From assembly GCF_002837185.1 (NCBI RefSeq), contig NZ_KZ478021.1, positions 1-56,392 of the forward strand: a DNA stretch of 56,392 bases, written 5' to 3'. This document shows, piece after piece, positions 32,005 through 40,262 of this stretch. Position numbers and translations under genes: made by a program. Below the pieces are notes generated by a model. It saw only the letters and a program-made list of their open reading frames with translations. It searched no databases and was not told the DNA's origin. This DNA comes from Pseudomonas fluorescens (GTDB lineage: Bacteria; Pseudomonadota; Gammaproteobacteria; Pseudomonadales; Pseudomonadaceae). Positions within the stretch are counted from its first letter, which is position 1. Each line of letters starts with the position of its first letter.

Positions 32005-34452
32005 ATGCTGTTGTTGTGGATACTGGTTCTGGTGGTCGGCATTGCCTACCTGGCACACCGCCGCACCGCGCCCCTGCCCGCCTTGGGTGTGGTCGCCGTT
32101 TACCTGTTGGCGATGGGCGCCTGGAGCCATGCACCGGGTTGGCTGCTGCTGGTTTTCTGGGTGTTGATCGCCATCGTGGCCGTGCCCCTGTTGCTGCCCG
32201 ACCTGCGCCGCCAATACTTCACCAAGCCGCTGTTCAGCTGGTTCCAGAAAGTCCTGCCGCCCATGTCCGAAACCGAGCGCGACGCCATCGACGCCGGCAC
32301 CGTATGGTGGGACGGCGAACTGTTCAGCGGGCGCCCCGACTGGGACAAATTGCTGGCCTACCCCAAGGTGCAACTGACTGAAGAAGAACAGGCGTTCCTC
32401 GACGGCCCCACCGAAGAGCTCTGCGCCATGGTCAGCGACTGGGAAATCGGCCAGGCCATGGACCTGCCCCCCGCCGCCTGGGAGCACATCAAGACCCATG
32501 GTTTCTTCGCGCTGATCATCCCCAAGGAGTACGGCGGCAAGGGCTTCTCCGCCTATGCGCACTCCCAGGTCGCGATGAAACTGGCGACCCGCAGCGGCGA
32601 CCTGGCCTCCACCGTGATGGTGCCCAACTCCCTGGGCCCTGCCGAGCTGCTGCTGCACTACGGCACCGACGAGCAACGCAACCATTACCTGCCGCGCCTG
32701 GCGCGTGGCGACGATATCCCGTGTTTCGCCCTGACCGGCCCGCTGGCCGGCTCCGATGCCGGCGCCATGCCCGACACCGGCGTCATCTGCAAAGGTGAAT
32801 GGGAAGGTAAGGAAACCCTCGGCTTGCGCCTGAACTGGGAAAAGCGCTACATCACCCTCGGCCCGGTCGCGACCCTGCTCGGCCTGGCATTCAAGGCCCA
32901 TGACCCGGACCACCTGCTGGGCGAGGAGGAAGACCTGGGCATCAGTCTCGCGCTGATCCCTACCGACACCCCCGGCGTCGAAATCGGCCGCCGCCACCTG
33001 CCCCTGGGCGCCGCGTTCATGAATGGCCCCAACTCGGGCAAGGACGTCTTCATTCCTCTGCAATTCCTCATCGGCGGCCAGGAGATGCTGGGCAAGGGCT
33101 GGATGATGTTGATGAACTGCCTGTCCGTGGGGCGTTCGATTTCCCTGCCTGCGGTGGGTACCGGCGCCGCCAAGTTCACCAGCCTGGTGACAGGCCAGTA
33201 CGCGCAGGTCCGTGAACAGTTCAACGTGCCGCTGTCGGCCTTCGAAGGCATCCAGGAAGCCCTGGCGCGCATCGGCGGCAACGCCTGGCTGATGGACAGC
33301 GCGCGCATGCTCACCGCCAATGCCGTGGACCTGGGCGAGAAGCCTTCGGTGCTGTCGGCGATCCTCAAGTACCACCTCACCGAACGCGGCCGCGAGTGCA
33401 TCAGCCACGCCATGGACGTGCACGGCGGCAAAGGCATCATCATGGGCCCGAACAACTACCTGGGCCGTAGCTGGCAAGGCGCGCCGATCTTCATCACCGT
33501 GGAAGGCGCGAATATCCTCTCGCGCAACTTGATGATCTTCGGCCAGGGTGCGATTCGCTGCCATCCGTTCGTGCTCAAGGAAATGGCCCTGGCCGGTCGT
33601 GAAGACCGTGATCAGGCATTGAAGGAGTTCGATGGCCTGCTGATGCAACACATCGGCTTCGCCGTGAGCAACGCCGCCAGTACGTTGGTGTTGAACCTGG
33701 GCATTGGTCACTTTGAAAAGGCCCCGGGCAACCGTCTGAGCCAGGGTTATTTCCGTGCACTGAACCGTCAGGCCGCCGCGTTCGCCCTGCTCGCGGACCT
33801 GAGCATGATGCTGCTGGGCGGCGAGCTGAAACGCCGTGAGCGGCTGTCGGCGCGCCTGGGTGATGTGCTGAGCCATATGTACCTGGCATCGGCGGCGCTC
33901 AAGCGTTACCACGACCTGGATTCGCCGGATCACCTGGAACCGCTGTTCGCCTGGGCCATGGAAGAAAGCCTTGGCGAGTCCGAGCGCGCGCTGGATGAAC
34001 TGCTGAGCAACTTCCCGAACAAGATCCTGGGCTGCCTGTTGCGCGTGATCGTGTTCCCGTTCGGGCGTCGCCATACCGGGCCATCCGACGCTCTGGATGC
34101 TGAGGTTGCCGCGGTGCTCGGCCGCGCCAAGGGCGACCCGACCCTGGAAGAGCTGCTGGCTGGGTGCTATCGCCCACAATCGGCGCAAGACCCGGTGGGC
34201 GCATTGCAACATGCCTATGACCTGCTCGGCGCCAGCCACCCCCTGCAGAAAAAACTGCACACCGCGCTCAAGAGCGGGCAGGTCAAACCGACTGCCGGTG
34301 AGTCCGCCATTGATGCCGCGCTCCACGCCGGCGTGCTGCAACCGGCCGAAGCGCAAACCCTGCGCGATGCCGAAGCGGCGCGGCGCAAGGTGATTGACGT
34401 GGATGATTTCAGCAAGCAAGAGCTGGTGCAGGCTGAGGGTAAGGTCCGCTGA
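32005..34452 (+). CDS. fadE: Acyl-CoA dehydrogenase FadE
   Basis: A protein of 815 residues, the length of E. coli FadE (814). A hydrophobic N-terminal hairpin (about 1-75) should anchor it to the inner membrane. The ACAD core (about 120-560) shows FALIIPKEYGGKGFSA, FALTGPLAGSDAG and HAMDVHGGKGIIMGPNNYLGR. A C-terminal DUF1974-type extension follows. It performs the first FAD-dependent step of beta-oxidation. The ATG at 32005 is preceded by GGAGG. A strong terminator follows at 34468. Confidence 0.95.
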   Translation: MLLLWILVLVVGIAYLAHRRTAPLPALGVVAVYLLAMGAWSHAPGWLLLVFWVLIAIVAVPLLLPDLRRQYFTKPLFSWFQKVLPPMSETERDAIDAGTVWWDGELFSGRPDWDKLLAYPKVQLTEEEQAFLDGPTEELCAMVSDWEIGQAMDLPPAAWEHIKTHGFFALIIPKEYGGKGFSAYAHSQVAMKLATRSGDLASTVMVPNSLGPAELLLHYGTDEQRNHYLPRLARGDDIPCFALTGPLAGSDAGAMPDTGVICKGEWEGKETLGLRLNWEKRYITLGPVATLLGLAFKAHDPDHLLGEEEDLGISLALIPTDTPGVEIGRRHLPLGAAFMNGPNSGKDVFIPLQFLIGGQEMLGKGWMMLMNCLSVGRSISLPAVGTGAAKFTSLVTGQYAQVREQFNVPLSAFEGIQEALARIGGNAWLMDSARMLTANAVDLGEKPSVLSAILKYHLTERGRECISHAMDVHGGKGIIMGPNNYLGRSWQGAPIFITVEGANILSRNLMIFGQGAIRCHPFVLKEMALAGREDRDQALKEFDGLLMQHIGFAVSNAASTLVLNLGIGHFEKAPGNRLSQGYFRALNRQAAAFALLADLSMMLLGGELKRRERLSARLGDVLSHMYLASAALKRYHDLDSPDHLEPLFAWAMEESLGESERALDELLSNFPNKILGCLLRVIVFPFGRRHTGPSDALDAEVAAVLGRAKGDPTLEELLAGCYRPQSAQDPVGALQHAYDLLGASHPLQKKLHTALKSGQVKPTAGESAIDAALHAGVLQPAEAQTLRDAEAARRKVIDVDDFSKQELVQAEGKVR

Positions 34453-34467
34453 TACCGGCGGTCATAT

Positions 34468-34507
34468 AAAAACGGGCGCGAGAGGCATATACTCTCGCGC
34501 CCGTTTT
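34468..34507 (+). terminator. Bidirectional terminator after fadE
   Basis: AAAAACGGGCGCGAGAG and CTCTCGCGCCCGTTTTT are perfect inverted repeats of 17 bp around a seven-base loop. The run of T on either strand allows termination both ways. Confidence 0.93.
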
Positions 34508-34527
34508 TGCTTTAGAGGACTTATCTC

Positions 34528-34935
34528 GTGTCCAACGTCGTTGCCGATCATCTCGTCTTGCTCGACCACCTGCGTAGCATCCTGGTTGCCGTCGGCGAAG
34601 CCGAACAGGTACCCGAGGAAAGCCATACGCTGTTTCTGGAACGTTTCGACGAACTGCGCGCCCTGTTGCCGATCGATCCCATTGAAAGCCAATACCTGGG
34701 CCAGGACCTGATGAGCCAGGTCATCCTGCGCTACCCGCAGATTGCCCATCTGGTACCGCGCGACCTGCTGTGGTTCTTTGGCGGCGATTGCCTGCATTTC
34801 ATGCCCGACGACGAACTGGACCTGTACCAGGCCCTCGAAGAACGTCGCTATGAAGCCGAGCTGAACGACGAACCGTTCGACTGGAACCAGGAAAAGCAGT
34901 TGCTGGCCATGCCGGATGACCAGAGCAAGCACTGA
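34528..34935 (+). CDS. PA2817-family conserved hypothetical protein
   Basis: A small acidic cytoplasmic protein of 135 residues with no signal peptide or membrane segment. It matches, from memory, a family conserved in Pseudomonas and found beside fadE (PA2815-PA2817 region). Landmarks are ESQYLGQDLMSQVI, PRDLLWFFGGDCLHFMPDDE and EPFDWNQEKQLL. No catalytic motif is visible and no function can be given. Confidence 0.85.
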   Translation: MSNVVADHLVLLDHLRSILVAVGEAEQVPEESHTLFLERFDELRALLPIDPIESQYLGQDLMSQVILRYPQIAHLVPRDLLWFFGGDCLHFMPDDELDLYQALEERRYEAELNDEPFDWNQEKQLLAMPDDQSKH

Positions 34936-34972
34936 TTATCAGTACACCGAAATGCAAATGTATGGCTTGTTT

Positions 34973-35059
34973 GGGAGGGGGCTTGCCCCCGATGAGGGAG
35001 TGCCAGTAGGCGCATTTTTGACTGAACCATCGCCATCGGGGGCAAGCCCCCTCCCACAT
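34973..35059. repeat. REPIN (inverted REP pair)
   Basis: GGGAGGGGGCTTGCCCCCGATG and its reverse complement face each other with about 45 bp between. It lies between convergent genes. Confidence 0.9.
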
Positions 35060-35073
35060 GTTTAACCCCATTT

Positions 35074-36006
35074 CTACCGGCTGCGCAGTGTCGGCTCCTT
35101 CGCCATGCACTCCACCAGGTAATCAATAAACACGCGCAACTTGGGCGGCAAGTACCGCGTAGGCGAATGCAACAACCACGCCTCGCCGTGGTACGACGCA
35201 ATAAAATCCCACGCCGGCAATACCTGCACCAACCGCCCGTCTTCCAAGGCGTGCCGAGCCGTGAAATACGGCAAGCTGCCAATCCCCACATGCTGCAACA
35301 CCGCATCCAGCCGCACGCCCGTGTGGTTCGCCGCATACCGCCCGCGCACGCCGACCGTCACCGCCTTGGCGCCCTGACGAAACTTCCAGCGAGAGTCACC
35401 TGGGGTTTCACCCAGATAAATGCAACTGTGCTCCAACAGATCATGGGGATGGCTCGGCGCGCCATGCTCGGCCAGGTACTGCGGCGTCGCGCACAGCAAA
35501 TGTTCGATCGGCAATAATTGCCGCCCGATCAAACCGGGCGGTGGGCTGTCGGTGATACGAATGCTCAGATCGACATTGTCGTCGATCAGATCCACAGGCC
35601 GATCCTCAAGGATCAGTTGCACATCCACCTTGGGATAACGCCGCAGAAACGCCGGCATATGCGGGTGCACCACAAACCGCCCCACCGCCTTGGGCACGCT
35701 GACCCGCACCAGGCCCTCGGCTTCATGGGTAAATTGCCCGCTGATCTCCATGACCGAACGCGCCGCGCTGACCATTTCCCGGCACCGCTTGAACACCTCT
35801 TCGCCACCCTCGCTAAGGCGCAGCTTGCGCGTGGTGCGTTGCAACAGGCGGGTCGCCAGTGCCTGTTCCAGGCGCGAAATACTGCGGCTCACCGCCGACG
35901 GTGAAACGCTCAGTTGCCGCGCCGCTTCGGAGAAACTGCCGGTTTCCACCACCCTGACGAAAATCGCCATTTCACCCAGCAGCGGCAAAGGAAGATTGAT
36001 GCTCAT
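35074..36006 (-). CDS. LysR-family transcriptional regulator
   Basis: The protein has 310 residues. The N-terminal winged HTH (about 8-66) reads MAIFVRVVETGSFSEAARQL then SPSAVSRSISRLEQAL. The periplasmic-binding-protein-like effector domain (about 90-300) follows. The ATG at 36006 is chosen because it starts at the usual distance from the HTH. It is divergent from the AlaX-like gene across 89 bp and may regulate it, but no operator was recognised. The effector is unknown. Confidence 0.92.
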   Translation of the reverse strand: MSINLPLPLLGEMAIFVRVVETGSFSEAARQLSVSPSAVSRSISRLEQALATRLLQRTTRKLRLSEGGEEVFKRCREMVSAARSVMEISGQFTHEAEGLVRVSVPKAVGRFVVHPHMPAFLRRYPKVDVQLILEDRPVDLIDDNVDLSIRITDSPPPGLIGRQLLPIEHLLCATPQYLAEHGAPSHPHDLLEHSCIYLGETPGDSRWKFRQGAKAVTVGVRGRYAANHTGVRLDAVLQHVGIGSLPYFTARHALEDGRLVQVLPAWDFIASYHGEAWLLHSPTRYLPPKLRVFIDYLVECMAKEPTLRSR

Positions 36007-36095
36007 GACGCACAGGTCCATTGATATTTGAATGGATTATCACCCATCAGCGCACTACTTATACTGCCCGCATCACCTGGATGCGGATGTAGACG

Positions 36096-36722
36096 ATGAC
36101 CGAGCGCCTGTTTTTCACCGATGATCACCTGACAGCCGAACTGGAAGTGCTCAGCTGCACGCCGCACGAAGCGCAATTTGCCGTGATCCTGCAGTCGACG
36201 ATTTTCCATCCTCAAGGCGGTGGTCAACCATTCGACACCGGATGGCTGGGCGACAGCCAGGTACTGCGTGTCATGCAGGAAGCCGCGCATGTGGTGCATT
36301 ACGTCAATCACCCCCTGGAACCCGGCCCCATCACTGCGCGGGTCGATGCACAACGCCGCGCGCTGCACACGCGCCTTCACTCAGCGGGCCATCTGATTGG
36401 CAATGCCGGCGAACGCCTGGGCTGGATGCCGATCAAGGCCCATCATTGGCCCGGTGAAGGCAAGATCACCTTTATCCGTGGCGAAGCCGCGCAAGACATG
36501 GATGCGCAGGTCCTTCAACAACTGGTCAACGGATGGATAGCCGCAGATTACCCACGCCACATGACGCTGGAAGAAGGCACCCGAGAAGTGGGCTTCGGTG
36601 AATTGCCGGCATACGCCTGTGGCGGCACTCATGTTCAAACACTGAGTGAACTGGGCCAGGTGACGATCCTGACCCTCTCGGAAAAGAAGGGCGCACTGTC
36701 GGTACGCTACGAAATCAACTGA
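36096..36722 (+). CDS. AlaX-type alanyl-tRNA editing hydrolase
   Basis: This 208-residue free-standing homologue of the AlaRS editing domain deacylates Ser-tRNA-Ala and Gly-tRNA-Ala in trans. The zinc site is complete: His91 and His95 in HTRLHSAGH, and Cys175 and His179 in ACGGTHV. The FHPQGGGQPFDTG strand is the usual tRNA-facing motif. It is slightly shorter than long AlaX proteins and lacks a C-terminal extension. It is divergent from a LysR gene. Confidence 0.92.
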   Translation: MTERLFFTDDHLTAELEVLSCTPHEAQFAVILQSTIFHPQGGGQPFDTGWLGDSQVLRVMQEAAHVVHYVNHPLEPGPITARVDAQRRALHTRLHSAGHLIGNAGERLGWMPIKAHHWPGEGKITFIRGEAAQDMDAQVLQQLVNGWIAADYPRHMTLEEGTREVGFGELPAYACGGTHVQTLSELGQVTILTLSEKKGALSVRYEIN

Positions 36723-36735
36723 CACACCGAGGATC

Positions 36736-36773
36736 AAAATGTGGGAGGGGGCAAGCCCCCTCCCCCATTTGAA
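36736..36773. repeat. Compact REP palindrome
   Basis: ATGTGGGAGGGGGC-AA-GCCCCCTCCCCCAT forms a near-perfect short inverted repeat, a REPIN without central spacer, between the convergent AlaX-like and phoD genes. It may end transcription from either side. Confidence 0.85.
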
Positions 36774-36779
36774 TCCAGG

Positions 36780-38354
36780 CTACACAGCCAGCGCCCCCGC
36801 CCTGCCCGGCTCCACCACAAACGATTGCAACGTCGAGACCGTGGCCGCCGGGTCGCGTGGGTCGCTGATCACGCGAAAGTGCGTGAGCATCTTCTGCGCG
36901 TCCAGTTCCACCGACACATACCCACGCTGGCGACTGTCAAAAAATTTCACATGGGGATTGAGCGGCAGGATGTTCGTGAAGGCCTCATAGGGCGGGCCAT
37001 CGGAGGTCACCGACGAGCCGACGAATTCGGTCGCCACGATTGATGAGTCTGGGTCATGGGCATCGGCGTGCAGGTCCGTGGTCCAGAACGAGTGGATATC
37101 CCCGCCCCAGAACACCGGGTTACTCACGCGATCGCGCTGGATAGACGCCAGCATTCGCTTGCGGTTGGCCATATAGCCATCCCAGCCATCGGTCCAGCGG
37201 CCGACCTTATGGAGCGTCAGGTCACGCTGCAGCAGCGGCGCTACCAGCAAGTCCTGGGCGATCACGTTCCACTGCGCCCGGGACTGGGCAAAACCCTGGT
37301 CCAGCCAGGCTTCCTGCTGCCACCCGAGCAAGGTGCGGGCGGGGTCACGCAAGTCGCTGCAGGGGGTGGTGACAATATGCCCTTGATGGCTGCCATTGGC
37401 CGCGATGCACGGTTGCTCGGAACGGTACTGGCGGCCGTCGAGCACATGGAAGCGCGCGAGCCGCCCATAGTCCAAGCGCCGGTAAATGCGCATGTCCGGC
37501 CCCTTCGGCACGCTGCTCGCACGCAACGGCATATGCTCGTAGAACGCCTGGTAAGCCGCCGCCCGTTGCTGGAGAAACTGCGCCACGGGGATTTTCGGGT
37601 CCTGGGACCAGCGGCTGGCATAGTCGTTCTGCACTTCGTGATCGTCCCAGGTCGCCACGCTGGGTGCGGCGGCGTGCAGGGACTGCAAATCGGGATCGGT
37701 CTTGTACAGCGCGTAGCGGTTGCGGTAGTCGCTCAAGCTCACCGCATTACCGCTGCCGTGGGCGCGAAAAACTTTGCCGGAGTCCGCTGCGTAGGAGCTG
37801 TCGTAGATATAGTCACCGAGAAAAAACACCAGGTCGGGCCGCTCGGCAGCGAGATGACGGTAGGCGCTGAAATACCCGCGCTCCCAATGCGAACAGGATA
37901 CGAACCCGAGCCGGGCGGACGCCATCTCATGCCGCGCAGGCGTTGTGCGTGCCTGGCCAATCGGGCTCTGCGCGCCAAGGCCCTCGAACTGATACCAGTA
38001 CGGCCGGCCCGCCGCCAGCCCCGCCACCTCGACATGGACCGAATGGGCAAAGCGCCCGGTCGCCATCACCTCGCCCTGTTGCACAATGCGTGTCATCGCC
38101 GCATCGCTGGCCACCCGCCAACGCACCGCCACCGTACGCTGCAATCCACCGCGTCCGTCCTCGGCATTGAACAACGGCGCCAGGCGCGTCCATATCACAA
38201 AGCCATCAGGCAATGGGTCACCGGACGCAACGCCCAGGGTGAACGGATAATCCACCCCGGCACTGCGCGCAAACGGGCTGAGGATGGAAAACACCGTAGC
38301 AACCGCCAGCCCGCCGAGTACCCGGCGCCGAGCGCGGTCTACATCGCCGTTCAC
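36780..38354 (-). CDS. phoD: PhoD-type alkaline phosphatase/phosphodiesterase, Tat-exported
   Basis: The protein has 524 residues. A twin-arginine signal RRRVLGGLA (from 9) is followed by a hydrophobic stretch, so it is exported folded to the periplasm. The PhoD N-terminal domain (about 35-135) precedes the metallophosphatase core, with Cys154 in FVSCSHWE, Asp181 in FLGDYIYD and WDDHEVQNDY at 236-245. PhoD enzymes use Fe3+/Ca2+ and hydrolyse phosphomonoesters and diesters. It follows the GNAT gene with a four-base overlap. The nearby TonB system with a phospholipase-D-like gene (39094 onward) raises the possibility of a shared phosphate-scavenging role. Confidence 0.92.
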   Translation of the reverse strand: MNGDVDRARRRVLGGLAVATVFSILSPFARSAGVDYPFTLGVASGDPLPDGFVIWTRLAPLFNAEDGRGGLQRTVAVRWRVASDAAMTRIVQQGEVMATGRFAHSVHVEVAGLAAGRPYWYQFEGLGAQSPIGQARTTPARHEMASARLGFVSCSHWERGYFSAYRHLAAERPDLVFFLGDYIYDSSYAADSGKVFRAHGSGNAVSLSDYRNRYALYKTDPDLQSLHAAAPSVATWDDHEVQNDYASRWSQDPKIPVAQFLQQRAAAYQAFYEHMPLRASSVPKGPDMRIYRRLDYGRLARFHVLDGRQYRSEQPCIAANGSHQGHIVTTPCSDLRDPARTLLGWQQEAWLDQGFAQSRAQWNVIAQDLLVAPLLQRDLTLHKVGRWTDGWDGYMANRKRMLASIQRDRVSNPVFWGGDIHSFWTTDLHADAHDPDSSIVATEFVGSSVTSDGPPYEAFTNILPLNPHVKFFDSRQRGYVSVELDAQKMLTHFRVISDPRDPAATVSTLQSFVVEPGRAGALAV

Positions 38355-38905
38355 AGGCAGCGCTCCCAGTCATCACGCACGGTGGCAAACCCGAGCAAGT
38401 CCTCATACACGCCGTTCTTTAGAAACGACTGGCGCATGCAGCCTTCATAGCGCAGACCGATCTTTTCCATAACGCGTGCCGATTCTTTGTTACGGCCAAA
38501 ACACTGGCTACCCACCCGCTGCAATCCGAACCTGGTAAACCCGAAGTCCATCACCGCGCTCGCCGCTTCCGCCGCATAGCCCTGATTGCGCGCATGTGCC
38601 GCAACCCAGTACCCCAAGTGGCCATATCGATGCCGAGCATTCATACGCAGGCTGACCATGCCGATCAATTCGTCGGTGCCGCGCACATGCATCCCCAGGT
38701 TCAGCAGCCCAGCGGCACGATATTCGTCGGCGATCCCTGCAATGAAATCCTGTGCACTTTCCAAGGTGTAGGGCGACGGAATGTTCGCCGTGTTGTCGGC
38801 GATTCCTGGCCCGTTGGCGAGCGTGAAAAGCACCTGGGCCTGATGCATTTCCAGTGCGCGTAACAGCAGTCGCGGGGTCAATAATTGAGGCAATGCAGTG
38901 GGCAT
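38351..38905 (-). CDS. RimJ/RimL-type GNAT acetyltransferase
   Basis: A protein of 184 residues with the RimJ-like start (LPQLLTPRLLLRALEMHQAQ), the acetyl-CoA-binding strand and loop GYWVAAHARNQGYAAEAASAVMDFGF, and the late RVMEKIGLRYEGCMRQSFLKNG motif. The probable acceptor is an N-terminal amine of a protein or small molecule. It overlaps the start of phoD by four bases, so the two are co-transcribed, though a functional link is not evident. Confidence 0.9.
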   Translation of the reverse strand: MPTALPQLLTPRLLLRALEMHQAQVLFTLANGPGIADNTANIPSPYTLESAQDFIAGIADEYRAAGLLNLGMHVRGTDELIGMVSLRMNARHRYGHLGYWVAAHARNQGYAAEAASAVMDFGFTRFGLQRVGSQCFGRNKESARVMEKIGLRYEGCMRQSFLKNGVYEDLLGFATVRDDWERCL

Positions 38906-39093
38906 GGGCGCCGGCTCTCACAATAAATCTCTCAAGCATGTATGCCCTGAGTGTCAGTTTCATTACGTCCAAAACTGACTGGCAAGTTTTCTGAAAGACG
39001 CGTCCTAGAGGCTTCAAACCGTCAATTAAAGTTAACCATTCGGTCATTTTTGCTTGCTAGCGTGTTGCCCCTAATTCAATAAGGGGTAACGGA

Positions 39094-39501
39094 ATGAGAA
39101 CCTGGGATGAACCCAAGAAGCGCAAGGCGCACATCGAACTGATCCCGATGATCGACGTGATGATGTTCCTCCTGGTGTTTTTCGTACTGGTGAGCCTGAA
39201 CGTGATTCCGGCCCTGGGCATGAAGACTCAGTTGCCCAGCGCCAGCAGTTCACAGCAGCTCAAACCGCAGAACAAATTCATCCTCACCCTGGGCCTGGAA
39301 GGCCAGTTGCAACTGGACGGCAAGGACCTCTCGGTCGACGCGCTGGTACCGGCGCTGAAGGCGGCAGAAAAGCCCGATACCAAGTCGACGATCATCGTCA
39401 ACAGCGACAAAGGCGTGGAGGTTTCGCGCCTGGTGGAAGTGATGGACACCCTGCGCCTGGGTGGCTTCACCTCCGTGTCCATTGCCACGCGTAAGTCCTG
39501 A
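39094..39501 (+). CDS. exbD: ExbD/TolR-family proton-channel subunit
   Basis: The product has 135 residues with one membrane helix (about 17-40). The essential aspartate is Asp21 in ELIPMIDVMMFLLVFFV. A periplasmic domain follows. With ExbB it converts proton-motive force into movement of TonB. It is the first gene of the operon exbD-tonB-receptor-exbB-PLD and ends two bases before the tonB start. GGGGTAACGG precedes the ATG. Confidence 0.93.
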   Translation: MRTWDEPKKRKAHIELIPMIDVMMFLLVFFVLVSLNVIPALGMKTQLPSASSSQQLKPQNKFILTLGLEGQLQLDGKDLSVDALVPALKAAEKPDTKSTIIVNSDKGVEVSRLVEVMDTLRLGGFTSVSIATRKS

Positions 39502-39503
39502 TC

Positions 39504-40238
39504 ATGTACCTGCTGTTTCGTGTACGTCAGTGGCTGGGCAGTGTCCCGGCCTTGGTCGCGCTGGTGCTGATTGCACTGGGTATCCAGTCCCAGACCTTGA
39601 AGGTCGAGCCGGTGTACGACGAGTCGGCGGTCGAGCTGGCGTTGGTCGAGCCGGAGCCGCAAGCAGTCCCGCAGCCCGTGGTGGAACAGGCGCCGCCACC
39701 GCCGGTGATCGAAGACGAGCAAGCCGAGCCCGCCCCACCGCCACCACCGCCGAAACCGGTGCCAAAACCCGAACCCAAGCCCAAGCCAAAACCTGTGCCC
39801 AAGCCTGCGCCCGTGGCCGCCAAGCCCACACCCACGCCGACGCCGACGCCGGCAGCCGCAAAACCTGCGCCCGCGCCGGTTGCGCAGGCGGCCCCGACAC
39901 CCGCCCCGCCGGCGCCGCCGAAGGTCGACAGCCAGGCCCTGGAAGGCGGTTACCTCAAGGGCTTGCGCAACGAGCTGGACACCTACAAGCAGTACCCCAC
40001 CGGACGCCAGGCCTCCCTCGAACGCCCGAGTGGCGAAGTGGTGGTGTGGCTGCTGGTGGACCGCCAGGGCCGGGTACTGGACTCCGGCCTGCAGACCCAG
40101 GCCTCGAGCATGTTGCTCAACCGGGCCGCCACCAACAGTTTGCGTCGCATCAAGCAAGTCAAACCGTTCCCCGAGCAGGCGTTCGGGGGCCGCAATGAGC
40201 AGCGCTTCACCGCCACCTTCAACTACAGCGTGCAATAA
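39504..40238 (+). CDS. tonB: TonB-family energy-transducing protein
   Basis: The protein has 244 residues. One N-terminal membrane helix lies at about 13-32. A long Pro-rich, Lys-Pro/Glu-Pro periplasmic spacer spans about 50-140 (KPVPKPEPKPKPKPVPKP and a Thr-Pro repeat). The C-terminal TonB domain (about 150-244) contains GEVVVWLLVDRQGRVLDSGL and ends YSVQ. It couples the inner-membrane ExbBD motor to the adjacent outer-membrane receptor. The repeated Pro codons make this the most repetitive coding stretch of the window. Confidence 0.93.
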   Translation: MYLLFRVRQWLGSVPALVALVLIALGIQSQTLKVEPVYDESAVELALVEPEPQAVPQPVVEQAPPPPVIEDEQAEPAPPPPPPKPVPKPEPKPKPKPVPKPAPVAAKPTPTPTPTPAAAKPAPAPVAQAAPTPAPPAPPKVDSQALEGGYLKGLRNELDTYKQYPTGRQASLERPSGEVVVWLLVDRQGRVLDSGLQTQASSMLLNRAATNSLRRIKQVKPFPEQAFGGRNEQRFTATFNYSVQ

Positions 40239-40262
40239 GCACCCGCCACCAGGACGACAGTG

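Noticed and set aside
31960..34419. An 819-codon open frame antisense to fadE
   Set aside because: It mirrors a high-GC gene with strong third-position bias. Its translation is rich in His, Gln, Gly and Val with no domain, and fadE on the other strand is a full-length clear match.
37056..38450. A 464-codon open frame antisense to phoD
   Set aside because: Shadow frame with Arg/His/Gly-rich composition. PhoD motifs and a Tat signal support the minus strand.
39660..39900. Coding repeat as a possible separate repeat element in tonB
   Set aside because: The repetition is the Pro/Lys/Glu/Thr-rich periplasmic spacer normal for TonB proteins and stays in frame.
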